Numbered from the stretch's first letter, positions 1 through 7,586 are shown. The stretch: DNA of 9,272 nucleotides from Desulfohalobiaceae bacterium (GCA_021737525.1 JAIPDU010000047.1:1-9272), one strand, 5' to 3'. The notes: a model not told the origin generated them from the letters alone. Made by a program: numbers and translations.

Positions 1-34
1 TAGTTGAATATATTTTCATACAACCCTCATTCCC

Positions 35-65
35 GGGCCGACCCGGGCACAACCAAGCATGAAAA
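35..65 (+). repeat. Direct repeat, copy A (partner at 346-376)
   Basis: Positions 35-65 match 346-376 at 29 of 31 bases: a 12-nt identical block (GGGCCGACCCGG), two differing bases, then a 17-nt identical block (ACAACCAAGCATGAAAA). Weaker similarity at the same 311-nt offset extends left to the window edge, with for instance a shared ATTT at 12-15 and 323-326. It continues right, after a 2-nt shift, through the GCGAAGG blocks at 74-80 and 383-389. Copy A may therefore begin before the window. The repeat family is not identified. Confidence 0.85.
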
Positions 66-73
66 GGTGCAGA

Positions 74-298
74 GCGAAGGGAGGCGGGGCGCTTGAGCGC
101 CGGTTTCATCCCGGGTTTCACCTGACGGGGCCAGCAGCACCTGCCCGAATCCAGGACAACCAGGCCTGTTCGAGGCAGGATTCTCGTTTGAGCTTGGGGT
201 GGTTCATTACACCACAATGTTTGCTTATTGCGGTATGAACAAAGTGATGGTGATATATGAAACCAAGCTCAAGCGGCCCCGCCTGCCTTCGCTTTTTT
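74..298 (+). repeat. Long inverted repeat with trailing T-run; possible structured RNA or small mobile element
   Basis: The left arm 74-98 pairs with 267-292 over about 24 base pairs, with one mismatch (81 against 285) and one bulged base. The right arm is followed directly by six T's (293-298), as in a Rho-independent terminator, although the intervening loop is 168 nt. Within that loop, 186-197 is also complementary to 263-274 (12 pairs, one of them G-T). It therefore competes with 91-98 for the same strand. A smaller hairpin lies at 199-203/211-215. The element could be a structured RNA with its own terminator, an attenuator-like leader or a MITE-like relic. The sequence alone cannot decide. 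Confidence 0.5.
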
Positions 299-345
299 GT
301 TGTATTTCAAAAAGTTAGGCCCATTTGCATATAAACCTCCATCTT

Positions 346-376
346 GGGCCGACCCGGAGACAACCAAGCATGAAAA
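346..376 (+). repeat. Direct repeat, copy B (partner at 35-65)
   Basis: This is the second copy of the 31-nt direct repeat. It is followed by GCGAAGGCAGGC at 383-394, which is the exact reverse complement of 281-292. The two direct copies thus bracket an inverted fragment of the same element, which suggests repeated insertion or rearrangement of one repeat family rather than a simple tandem duplication. Confidence 0.85.
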
Positions 377-461
377 TGCGAGGCGAAGGCAGGCCTTGTC
401 TTCGGGATCTTTTGCCCATAAAATCCATTTTTGTCCCTTTTGCACCACCGCTCGCAAGCAG

Positions 462-499
462 GGTTCCGGGTTTCAGGATTTTGGTTCCATGGTTCAGGA
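462..499 (+). repeat. Two-copy tandem repeat, 21-nt period
   Basis: Positions 462-478 and 483-499 match at 14 of 17 bases (GGTTCC, variable centre, TTCAGGA). They lie 21 nt apart. There is no coding support on either strand, so this looks like intergenic low-complexity DNA. Confidence 0.6.
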
Positions 500-517
500 A
501 TCCGGTGTTGAGCAAAA

Positions 518-572
518 GGCGATGGGCGATGAGTCGATGTGTCCGTGTATCTGTTAGTCGGTGATTCGGTGA
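518..572 (+). repeat. Short 7-8 nt tandem repeats
   Basis: GGCGATG occurs twice in tandem (518-524, 525-531) and is followed by a related AGTCGATG (532-539). TCGGTGA occurs at 558-564 and 566-572. A further heptamer, TCACCAG, is found at 642-648 and 655-661. These resemble in style the perfect-period 7-nt array at 9087-9121. Their extension to within about 55 nt of the kinase start supports reading 631-714 as non-coding. Confidence 0.6.
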
Positions 573-703
573 GTAATTCAACGAGATCCCGGTTTGTCGA
601 TCCCCTGATTCACCGGTCCACCTGGTTCCGATGTCCGGGCCTCACCAGTCACGGTCACCAGCCTCGATCATGAAGTCTCATCCGAGCCAGAGACCTCCGA
701 CCC

Positions 704-717
704 GGGAGAAAACAGTG
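704..717 (+). promoter_or_regulatory. Ribosome binding site that sets the kinase start at GTG 715
   Basis: GGGAGAA at 704-710 lies at proper spacing before GTG 715-717. The two earlier in-frame ATGs (631 and 670) have no Shine-Dalgarno-like sequence. Starting at 715 puts the first transmembrane helix a few residues from the N-terminus, as expected for a sensor kinase, and leaves the repeat-like 631-714 stretch untranslated. Confidence 0.75.
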
Positions 718-3210
718 AAACTGCGCCGCATCCTGATCCTCTTTGCCGTCCAGACAGTGATCCTGGTCTGTATCGGTGGCTATCTCTACTACGACGCAAT
801 GAAGGACGCCGCTCTGGAAGAGGCGACTCGTCGTTGCCGCACGATAGCGACCAACCTGATCAGGGACCTGCACGGATATCTGACCCGGTTCGAGCAACCG
901 GTCCGGACCCTGGCCGGCATGGAGGAGCTGCAGGAGGCCCTGCTCCGGGACAGCGACCCCGGAGCCCTCCGCAGGGCCAACCGGATGCTGGACCGCTTCA
1001 CGTCCAGCTTCGGTGTGAACACCTGCTACCTGATGAACAAACAGGGAAGGACCATCGCCTCCAGCAACAGGAACGAGCCGGACAGCTTCGTGGGGGAGAA
1101 CTTCGGTTTCCGGCCCTATTTCCAGCACGCGATCTCTGGCCGTCCGGACGTCTATCTGGCCCTGGGGACAACCTCCGGGGAGCGGGGGGCCTACTCCAGC
1201 TATCCGGTCTACTCGGGGAAGACCGGGGAAATCCTGGGCGTGGCGGTCATGAAGGCCTCTGTGGAATACGTGGAGAGCAAGCTGCTTTCCGTGGACAAGG
1301 GCGCCTTCCTCGTGCGCGATCCGAACGGGATCATCTTCATCAGCAACAGGCAGGACTGGCTCTTCAAGAGCACTGCAAAGCTCCCGGAACAAAAAAGGCG
1401 GCAGATCCGGGATTCGCAACAATTCGGAAACGGACCCTGGCCCTGGATCGAATGGGACATCGGCGGGGATCGGATCCAGGGTCCCCAGGGCGAGGCCTAT
1501 CTGGCCTACACCCGGAACCTGCCCAACTTCCCCGGATGGGAGCTGGTCTACATGCGCTCCAAGCAGAGCATTCTGAGCACCGTTCAGCGGCCCCTGGTGC
1601 GGATCCTCGGGCCACTGGTCGCCGGGCTGTGCCTGCTCATCGGCCTCTACGTCTTTTTCCTCTACACCCGGGCGTCAAAGGAGCTGACCAGACGCCGCAA
1701 GGCAGAGGACGACCTGCGCCGCAGCGAACGGAACTACCGCTATCTCTACCACAATACCCCGGCCATGCTCCATTCCATTGACACGAACTACCGCCTGGTC
1801 CAGGTAAGCGATTTCTGGCTCGAAGCCACCGGATACACCCGGGACGAGGTTCTGGGACACAACCTGACCGACTTTTTCACCCCGGAGTCCAAGGAGCACG
1901 CGGAACAAACGATATTCCCCTACTTCTTCCGCACCGGATTCTGCCGGGATGTCCCCTACAAGCTCATCAGGAAGGACGGCTCCGGCATGGACATCCTTCT
2001 CACCTGCAACGCCATCCGGGACGATTCCGGGGAGATCAGCCGCAGCCTGGCCATATCCGTGGACGTCACCCAGCGCAAGAGGGAACAGGAGGAGCTGCAG
2101 CGGGCCAAGGAGAAGCTGGACCAATACTCCCGGGAGCTGGAACGGCTGGTCAATCAGAGGAGCCAGGAGATCGCCGGCATCCTGCGCTACACCCCGGCCA
2201 TGATCTACCTCAAGAACACGGATGGGACCTATCGCCTGATCAACCGCCGCTTCCGCGAAATCCTCGCTTTGAGCGAAGAAGACGTCTCCGGCCGCACTGA
2301 CGAGGACATACTGCCCCCGGACTTCGCCGCCCAGATCGCGCAGAACGACCGCCACGTGCTGCAGACCCGGACCGCAGCCCGCTTCACGGAACGCCTGGAG
2401 CTCGACGACGGCTGCCATACCTACCTCTCCATCAAGTTCCCCATCTACGACGAAGAGGGCCGGATCAACGCCCTTTGCGGTATCCTGACGGACATCACCG
2501 AGCTGCAGCGGGCCCAGAACAGGCTGCGCAACCTTTCCCGCAACATCATCGCGGACCAGGAGAGGGAGCGCGAAGCCATATCCAGGGAGCTGCACGACGA
2601 GCTGGGCCAGATGCTCACCGCCCTCCGCATGGACTGCGTCTGGCTCGTCTCCCATCTGGAGGGACACAACAAGGCGGCTCGGCAACGGGCGGCGACCATG
2701 CGGGACCACATCGACAAGACCCTGGACAGCGTGAGCCGCCTGTCCCGCGAGCTGCGCCCCGGAGTCCTGGACGATCTGGGGCTTATCGACGCGGTGGAGT
2801 CGCTTGTATCGGATTACGAGAAGCGCACGGGCATGGCCTGCATCTTCGAGAAAATGGACGTCCCCGAGCTGCCCAAGACGGAATCCACAGCGGTCTACCG
2901 CATCGTGCAGGAGGCCCTGACCAACTGCGTCCGCCATTCCCGGGCCACACAGATCGTGGTCAGCATGTGCCGCGAAAACGGCCACCTCTTTCTGGAGGTG
3001 CGGGACAACGGCATTGGATTGCCCCGGGACAGGGACTTTCATGGGTTCGGTATTACCGGGATGCAGGAGAGGGCCTATATCGTTGGCGGAGAGCTGCGGA
3101 TCACCGACTCCCCGGAAGGGGGGACCAGCGTTGTCTGCCGCTTTCCCCTCGGCCAGGGCCGCCCCGCTAACACGCAGCAGGACAATCCCCAACAAGGAGA
3201 ACGGCTGTGA
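715..3210 (+). CDS. Membrane sensor histidine kinase, DctB-like periplasmic sensor, two PAS domains, HisKA_3 core
   Basis: The 831-residue protein (GTG start) has transmembrane helices at about 6-26 and 297-317 that enclose a periplasmic domain of about 270 residues. That domain carries a PDC/dCache signature: FRPYF (132-136), ALGTTSGERGAYSSYPV (149-165) and VMKA with Lys180. This resembles the C4-dicarboxylate sensor DctB. Two cytoplasmic PAS domains (about 335-455 and 483-600) are joined by a predicted coiled coil. The kinase core is the NarX/DesK-like HisKA_3 type, with phospho-acceptor His627 in ELHDELGQ. The HATPase domain has the N box around Asn737, DNGIGL from Asp764, and GFGITGM (777-783). 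All catalytic motifs look intact. An ATG at 631 would add 28 residues but has no ribosome binding site. The partner is the overlapping downstream regulator. Dicarboxylate sensing is inferred from domain resemblance and from the TRAP and Oad neighbours. Confidence 0.93.
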   Translation: MKLRRILILFAVQTVILVCIGGYLYYDAMKDAALEEATRRCRTIATNLIRDLHGYLTRFEQPVRTLAGMEELQEALLRDSDPGALRRANRMLDRFTSSFGVNTCYLMNKQGRTIASSNRNEPDSFVGENFGFRPYFQHAISGRPDVYLALGTTSGERGAYSSYPVYSGKTGEILGVAVMKASVEYVESKLLSVDKGAFLVRDPNGIIFISNRQDWLFKSTAKLPEQKRRQIRDSQQFGNGPWPWIEWDIGGDRIQGPQGEAYLAYTRNLPNFPGWELVYMRSKQSILSTVQRPLVRILGPLVAGLCLLIGLYVFFLYTRASKELTRRRKAEDDLRRSERNYRYLYHNTPAMLHSIDTNYRLVQVSDFWLEATGYTRDEVLGHNLTDFFTPESKEHAEQTIFPYFFRTGFCRDVPYKLIRKDGSGMDILLTCNAIRDDSGEISRSLAISVDVTQRKREQEELQRAKEKLDQYSRELERLVNQRSQEIAGILRYTPAMIYLKNTDGTYRLINRRFREILALSEEDVSGRTDEDILPPDFAAQIAQNDRHVLQTRTAARFTERLELDDGCHTYLSIKFPIYDEEGRINALCGILTDITELQRAQNRLRNLSRNIIADQEREREAISRELHDELGQMLTALRMDCVWLVSHLEGHNKAARQRAATMRDHIDKTLDSVSRLSRELRPGVLDDLGLIDAVESLVSDYEKRTGMACIFEKMDVPELPKTESTAVYRIVQEALTNCVRHSRATQIVVSMCRENGHLFLEVRDNGIGLPRDRDFHGFGITGMQERAYIVGGELRITDSPEGGTSVVCRFPLGQGRPANTQQDNPQQGERL

Positions 3211-3839
3211 AAATACTTCTCGCGGACGACCACAGCATCGTGCTGGACGGCCTGCGCCGCATCATCGAGGACTGCGAGGACATGGAGGTCATGGCCGAGG
3301 CACCGGACGGCGCACGGGCCCTGGAGGCTGCGCTGCGGGAGAAGCCGGACCTTGCGGTTATCGACATCTCCATGCCCGACATCGACGGGCTGGAGCTCAT
3401 CACACGCCTCCTTTCCCACTACCCTGAGCTGCCCATCGTGGTCCTCACCGTCCACGAAGACAGGCAATACATGTTTCGCGCCGTTCAGGCCGGAGCCATG
3501 GGCTATATCACCAAACGCTCCGCCTCGGAGCAGCTGGTGCAGGCCATCCGCAAGGTGCAGGCTGGCAAGCGCTTTTTCCCCGAGGAGGTGGCCGAGGCCC
3601 TCGCCCTGCAACTCAGCCGAAGGGGATCGGAGCAGGATCTGCCCGGATTGCTGTCCATGCGCGAGCTTCAAGTCCTCAAACGCCTGGCCCTGGGCTCCAC
3701 AAACCAGGAGATCGCCGAATCCTACAACATCAGCGTCAAGACCGTGGACACCCACCGCCAAAGGATCCTCAAGAAACTCGGGCTGCGCAACAACGCCGAA
3801 ATCTCGCGCTTCGCCTATCAGCACCGCATCATCGAGTGA
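3207..3839 (+). CDS. NarL/LuxR-family response regulator
   Basis: The 210-residue protein starts at GTG 3207 and overlaps the kinase stop by 4 nt (GTGA), with AAGGAGA at 3194-3200 as ribosome binding site. This indicates translational coupling with its kinase. The receiver domain (about 1-120) has the acidic pair Asp7/Asp8, phospho-acceptor Asp53 in VIDISMPD, Thr81 and Lys103, so the phosphorylation site is complete. A LuxR/GerE helix-turn-helix covers about 146-205, with the recognition part in NQEIAESYNISVKTVDTHRQ. There is no AAA+ sigma-54 activation domain, so unlike DctD it should act on sigma-70-type promoters. Targets are unknown; the TRAP operon 247 nt downstream is the obvious candidate (inference). 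Confidence 0.95.
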   Translation: MKILLADDHSIVLDGLRRIIEDCEDMEVMAEAPDGARALEAALREKPDLAVIDISMPDIDGLELITRLLSHYPELPIVVLTVHEDRQYMFRAVQAGAMGYITKRSASEQLVQAIRKVQAGKRFFPEEVAEALALQLSRRGSEQDLPGLLSMRELQVLKRLALGSTNQEIAESYNISVKTVDTHRQRILKKLGLRNNAEISRFAYQHRIIE

Positions 3840-3943
3840 GCCCCTGGAGCGGGAGTGTGTAAGAAAATTTCTGAACCCCCATCCCAAAAATCCCCACCCC
3901 GAAATCAGAATTCTCTCGATTGTCTCTTCCCCGGACTCTCAAT

Positions 3944-3982
3944 AGTCTGAGAAAGACTCAGGGAATGGACCTCTCCCCTGAG
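3944..3982 (+). promoter_or_regulatory. Overlapping palindromes upstream of the TRAP genes; candidate operator
   Basis: The 247-nt gap between regulator and dctQ contains interleaved inverted repeats: AGTCT/AGACT (3944-3948/3954-3958), CTGAG/CTCAG (3947-3951/3957-3961) and CTCAGGG/CCCTGAG (3957-3963/3976-3982). Only one of these can form at a time. They could bind the adjacent response regulator as a dimer or form a weak leader hairpin. No good -35/-10 pair or strong terminator is visible in the gap. The regulatory role is inference. Confidence 0.35.
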
Positions 3983-4086
3983 CCGCTCGTCATCCTGGGA
4001 TCGCTTAACGCTGTCGTGCCCTTTCAAAGGCGCCACGCTGCGAAACAGCATTCACGAACGCACACATCCTCCTGGCGGAGTGCGCT

Positions 4087-4638
4087 ATGACCGCAATGAA
4101 TCGCCTCGACAACGCCATCAGTCTATTCAGCACCACCATGATGGTGGTCTGCATGTCCACGGCCACCATCGTGGCCTTTGTCAACGTGGTGGGACGCTAC
4201 GCCCTGGGCACCTCCATTACCTGGGCCGCTCCCCTCACGGAATACCTCTTCATCTGGTCCGCGCTCTTCGGAGCGGCCCACGGGTTCAAGATCGGCATGC
4301 ACATCGGGGTCACCGCCCTGATCGAGAACCTTCCCCGCGCCATCGCCAAGTACCTGCTCATTATCAATCTCCTGATCATGATGGTCTTCCTCGGATTCCT
4401 GGTCAAATGGGCCATCGACTTCATCCAGTTCAGCATGCAGTTCGGCCAGATCGAGGTGGAGCTGCGCATCCCCTTCTGGACCATCTACACCGTCGTACCC
4501 CTTTCCATGAGCATCGCCATCTACCAGCTCCTGCTCAAGCTCTATCTGACCGTCACCACCCCGGTGTCCGAGTTCACCTACGACGCGATCATGAAGGACC
4601 CCGAGAAGGCCCCGTCCCCCGAGCAGCAAGCCGTCTAG
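4087..4638 (+). CDS. dctQ: TRAP dicarboxylate transporter, small membrane subunit DctQ
   Basis: The 183-residue membrane protein has four predicted helices (about 13-34, 50-66, 89-110 and 130-152), the usual DctQ topology and length. The family-typical segment TEYLFIWSALFGAAHGFKIG (51-70) and the RIPFWTIY stretch before the last helix support the call. DctQ pairs with DctM in the cytoplasmic membrane and is required for uptake, but does not itself form the main transport path. The start at ATG 4087 has GGCGGAG (4074-4080) six bases upstream; a second ATG three codons later is possible. It is the first gene of the dctQMP unit. Confidence 0.93.
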   Translation: MTAMNRLDNAISLFSTTMMVVCMSTATIVAFVNVVGRYALGTSITWAAPLTEYLFIWSALFGAAHGFKIGMHIGVTALIENLPRAIAKYLLIINLLIMMVFLGFLVKWAIDFIQFSMQFGQIEVELRIPFWTIYTVVPLSMSIAIYQLLLKLYLTVTTPVSEFTYDAIMKDPEKAPSPEQQAV

Positions 4639-4650
4639 GAGCATACGCCA

Positions 4651-5934
4651 ATGGAACCCTTCATTCTCTTCGGCATCCTTTTCGCCCTCCTCCTGGCGGG
4701 AGTGCCCATCGCCCTGTCCCTGGGCCTCTCCGCTTCCGTGTTCATGGTGTTCTTTACCGCGACCACGCCCATGACCATCGCCCAGAAGCTCTTCATCTCC
4801 CTGAACAAGTTCGCCCTCATGGCCATCCCCTTGTTCGTGCTCATGGGCAGCTTCATGGCCCAGGGCGGAACCGCGCACCGCATCATCCGCTTCGCCCGAG
4901 CCCTGGTGGGGCATCTGCCCGGGGGACTGCCCATGTCCGCAATCTTCGCCTGCGTCATCTTCGCCGCGGTGAGCGGATCCTCCCCGGCCACGGTCGCGGC
5001 CATCGGCTCCATAATGATCGGCGCCATCCAGGACGACGGGTACAGCGAGCGCTTCTCCGTGGGCTCCATCGTCTCCTCCGGCTCCCTGGGCATTCTAATG
5101 CCCCCGTCCATCATCCTCATCGTCTACGGGGTCACGGTGGACCAGTCCATCGGCGCCCTGTTCATGGCGGGCATCGTTCCCGCCGCCTTCCTGGGCCTGG
5201 TCCTCATGGTGGTAACCTATGTGGCTGCCGTGATGGGCGGGCACAAGCGCAGGCCCATGGCCCCTCTCTCCGAGATCTGGGCCGCCTTCAAGGACGCCAT
5301 CTGGGGCCTATTGGTCATCATCATCGTCATCGGCGGGATTTACGGGGGACTCTTTACTCCCACAGAGGCAGCTGCGGTGGCTGCGGTGTACGCCTTCATC
5401 ACGGCCAAGTTCATTTACGGGGATCTGAAATGGAAGGACATCCCCCGGACCATCAACACGGCCGCGGCAACGGCGGCCATGATCATGTTCATCATCGCCA
5501 ACGCCATGGTCTTCGCCCATGTGCTGACCACGCAGCAGATGCCCCAGGACCTGGCCAACTTCATCGTCGCCCTGGACCTGAACAAGTACACCTTCCTCAT
5601 CCTGATCAACCTCATGCTCCTGCTGGCGGGCAACTTCATGGAGCCCTCCAGCCTGATCATGATCCTGGCCCCGCTCATCTTCCCCATCGCCATGAAGCTG
5701 GGCATCGACCCCATCCACCTCGGGGTGATCATCACTGTGAACATGGAGATCGGCATGCTCACTCCGCCGGTGGGCCTGAACCTCTTCGTGGCCAGCGGGA
5801 TTTCCGGACTGACCCTGCAGCAGACGATCAAGGCCTCGCTGCCCTGGTTCCTTGCGCTGCTCTGCGGTCTGGCGATCATCACCTACGTCCCGCAGATCTC
5901 CCTGTTCGTTCCGGAAATGATCTACGGAGGGTGA
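4651..5934 (+). CDS. dctM: TRAP dicarboxylate transporter, large membrane subunit DctM
   Basis: The 427-residue protein has family-typical length and many hydrophobic helices. DctM forms the transport path of the tripartite ATP-independent periplasmic transporter and moves the substrate delivered by DctP, in studied members with Na+ symport. Conserved features include VSGSSPATVAAIG (107-119), GILMPPSIILIVYG (147-160) and, in the second half, the inverted-repeat counterpart EIGMLTPPVGLN (366-377). It starts 12 nt after dctQ, whose stop codon overlaps the AGGAG (4637-4641) used here, so translation is probably coupled. The frame is intact. Confidence 0.96.
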   Translation: MEPFILFGILFALLLAGVPIALSLGLSASVFMVFFTATTPMTIAQKLFISLNKFALMAIPLFVLMGSFMAQGGTAHRIIRFARALVGHLPGGLPMSAIFACVIFAAVSGSSPATVAAIGSIMIGAIQDDGYSERFSVGSIVSSGSLGILMPPSIILIVYGVTVDQSIGALFMAGIVPAAFLGLVLMVVTYVAAVMGGHKRRPMAPLSEIWAAFKDAIWGLLVIIIVIGGIYGGLFTPTEAAAVAAVYAFITAKFIYGDLKWKDIPRTINTAAATAAMIMFIIANAMVFAHVLTTQQMPQDLANFIVALDLNKYTFLILINLMLLLAGNFMEPSSLIMILAPLIFPIAMKLGIDPIHLGVIITVNMEIGMLTPPVGLNLFVASGISGLTLQQTIKASLPWFLALLCGLAIITYVPQISLFVPEMIYGG

Positions 5935-6003
5935 GACCGGGTCTGAGTAACGAACCGGCCCGGATCACATATACGGAAACCTACGAAACCTAAGGAGGGG
6001 CTC

Positions 6004-6996
6004 ATGAGATTGAAAACCCTATGCATCGGCATGATGGCGGTCTTCCTGCTGTCGGTAGCCGTGCCGTCCTTCGCGGCTGACTACACCATCAAGTTCAGCC
6101 ACGTGGTCGCTGTGGACACACCCAAGGGCCAGGCTGCCAACAAGTTCAAGAAGCTCGTGGAAAAGCGCACCGACGGCCGGGTCATGGTGGAAGTCTACCC
6201 CAACGCCTCCCTCTACTCCGACCGCGAGGCCATCGAGGCCCTGCAGATGAACAGCATCCAGATGGCCTGCCCCAGCTTCTCCAAGTTCACCGGCTTCGTG
6301 CCGGAGCTGCAGATCTTCGACCTGCCCTTCCTCTTCGAGGACCGGGACCACCTCTACAAGTTCATGGACAGCAGCGTGGGGCAGGAGCTCTTGAACATGG
6401 TCAAGAAGCAGAACCTCAAGGGCCTGGCCTATTGGGACAACGGCTTCAAGCAGATCTCCCTGAAGGACACCCCCATCCGCGTGCCCGAGGACGTGGCGGG
6501 CAAGAAGTTCCGCATCATGTCCTCCAAGGTCCTGGAGGCCCAGTTCAAGGCTGTGGACGCCAGCCCGCAGGTGCTGCCCTTCTCCGAGGTCTACAGCGCG
6601 CTGCAGCAGGGCGTGGTGGACGGTCAGGAGAACACCATCTCCAACATCTACACCAAGAAGTTCCACGAAGTGCAGAACTACCTGACCCTGAGCAACCACG
6701 GCTACCTGGGCTATATGCTGGTCACCAACCAGATGTTCTGGAACAAGCTGCCCAGTGACCTCCAGGACACCATCCTGGAGTGCGTGGAGGACGCCACCAA
6801 GTACGAGCGGAAGAAGGCCAAGGAGCTGAACATGAGTCAGCTGGAGAAGATCCGCGATTCCGGCGAGGTCGAGATCCACGAGCTGACCGACAAGGAGCGC
6901 CAGGCCTGGCAGAAGGAAATGCAGGAGATCTATCCCGAGTTCTACGATGTCATCGGCGAGCAGCGCATCCAGAAGGCCCTGGATCTGGCTGAGTAG
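6004..6996 (+). CDS. dctP: TRAP dicarboxylate transporter, periplasmic substrate-binding protein DctP
   Basis: The 330-residue exported protein has a Sec signal peptide (about 1-24, ending PSFA before ADYT). The mature part has the DctP hallmarks SHVVAVDTPKG (32-42), YPNASLYSD (65-73), Arg170 in KFRIM, which aligns with the conserved Arg that holds the substrate carboxylate in TRAP binding proteins, and GQENTISNIYTKKFHEVQ with Asn210. The sequence resembles C4-dicarboxylate (DctP) rather than sialate binders, so succinate, fumarate or malate are likely ligands; this is inferred. A very strong ribosome binding site (AAGGAGGGG, 5992-6000) fits the need for excess binding protein over DctQM. The 69-nt gap after dctM has no terminator. 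A strong hairpin follows the gene. Confidence 0.95.
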   Translation: MRLKTLCIGMMAVFLLSVAVPSFAADYTIKFSHVVAVDTPKGQAANKFKKLVEKRTDGRVMVEVYPNASLYSDREAIEALQMNSIQMACPSFSKFTGFVPELQIFDLPFLFEDRDHLYKFMDSSVGQELLNMVKKQNLKGLAYWDNGFKQISLKDTPIRVPEDVAGKKFRIMSSKVLEAQFKAVDASPQVLPFSEVYSALQQGVVDGQENTISNIYTKKFHEVQNYLTLSNHGYLGYMLVTNQMFWNKLPSDLQDTILECVEDATKYERKKAKELNMSQLEKIRDSGEVEIHELTDKERQAWQKEMQEIYPEFYDVIGEQRIQKALDLAE

Positions 6997-7019
6997 CACG
7001 AACCCTTTGAGCTGATAAC

Positions 7020-7063
7020 GCCGGTTCTGTCCGGCGCGGTGTTCCGCGCCGGACAGAACCGGC
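7020..7063 (+). terminator. Perfect 20-bp hairpin after dctP
   Basis: Positions 7020-7039 and 7044-7063 are exact reverse complements with a TGTT loop, giving a very stable GC-rich stem 23 nt after the dctP stop. Only CTTTC follows, so the U-tract is short. It could act as a Rho-independent terminator of modest efficiency, or as a 3'-end stabilising hairpin that protects the TRAP transcript. It separates the TRAP unit from the oad genes. Confidence 0.8.
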
Positions 7064-7247
7064 TTTCAACTGCTCAATAATCCGGTCCCGTCACGAGCTT
7101 CATATAACTGAACAAGACTCAACCTGCTTCCGCACCGGCCTCAACTTGACATTTTGACCTAATAGCTGTTTTTTTGAAGCGCATAATGTAAGATTATCCG
7201 AGAACTTCACGGCCAAGGACAGCAGAACAGGCCCCGCGGAGATATGC

Positions 7248-7586
7248 ATGAACGATCTGATCCTGGGAGTCCAGCTGACCGTTCTGGGAATGGGCATGGT
7301 GCTCTTCATCCTGAGCATCCTCTATCTGGCGGTCGCGGTCATGGGACGGGTCATCAACCGAGAGACCGGAGAGCCCGTTTCCGCCCCTGGAGACCAGCCA
7401 TCGCCTTCTGTTCCCGCTGAAGACCTGGAAGCTGAAGAGGACCTCCCCCATGTGCCGGACAACCGGAAACGCGTTGCCGCAATCTCCGCCGCGGTGGCCG
7501 CCTACAAGGGGTTACAGCGTGCTCGAACTTTCAAGTCCCCGCACATGGTGCCCTATAAGGACGAAACACGATTTCCCGGCGCCTGA
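7248..7586 (+). CDS. oadG: Oxaloacetate decarboxylase-type sodium pump, gamma subunit
   Basis: The 112-residue protein has one N-terminal transmembrane helix (about 8-32, with the typical LTVLGMGMVLF start), a Pro- and acid-rich linker (about 42-70) and the conserved AAISAAVAAYKG segment (77-88). This is the OAD_gamma architecture. The gamma subunit anchors the alpha subunit to the membrane beta subunit and helps assemble the complex. GGAG at 7238-7241 lies six bases before ATG 7248. The gene is followed 111 nt later by oadB. Small gamma subunits are poorly conserved, but the neighbouring oadB and alpha subunit make the call firm. Confidence 0.9.
   Translation: MNDLILGVQLTVLGMGMVLFILSILYLAVAVMGRVINRETGEPVSAPGDQPSPSVPAEDLEAEEDLPHVPDNRKRVAAISAAVAAYKGLQRARTFKSPHMVPYKDETRFPGA

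Larger units (their letters stand above)
1..714. other. Non-coding, repeat-rich region upstream of the sensor kinase
   Basis: I see no credible gene in these 714 bases. The open frames are short, overlap one another on both strands, lack a good ribosome binding site and show no recognisable domain. The stretch is less GC-rich than the genes after it and is filled with direct, inverted and short tandem repeats, listed separately. Any upstream gene must end before position 1. The promoter of the kinase-regulator pair should lie here, but I found no convincing sigma-70 or sigma-54 site. Confidence 0.7.

Noticed and set aside
297..581. Small overlapping open frames on both strands in the upstream region
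   Set aside because: They cover repeat DNA, lack ribosome binding sites, and their compositions do not look like real proteins.
631..714. N-terminal extension of the kinase from ATG 631 or 670
   Set aside because: Neither ATG has a Shine-Dalgarno sequence, the stretch contains short repeats, and GTG 715 has a good one placed right before the first membrane helix.
1675..3195. A 506-codon minus-strand open frame across the kinase gene
   Set aside because: It is antisense to an intact, motif-complete kinase and shows no recognisable motif; it is a GC-bias artefact.
3994..4015. GG-N10-GC pattern resembling a sigma-54 promoter before dctQ
   Set aside because: Other consensus positions match poorly and the local regulator lacks the AAA+ domain needed for sigma-54 activation.
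4080..5993. A 637-codon open frame that overlaps dctQ and dctM in another frame
   Set aside because: It is extremely rich in His, Arg, Gly and Pro and has no domain. It is a shadow of the GC-rich third positions of dctQ and dctM, whose products are clear family members.
7146..7187. Possible sigma-70 promoter before oadG (TTGACA at 7146 or TTGACC at 7154 with CATAAT at 7182)
   Set aside because: The spacers would be 30 or 22 nt, outside the usual 16-18, so the pair is not supported although each box looks good alone.
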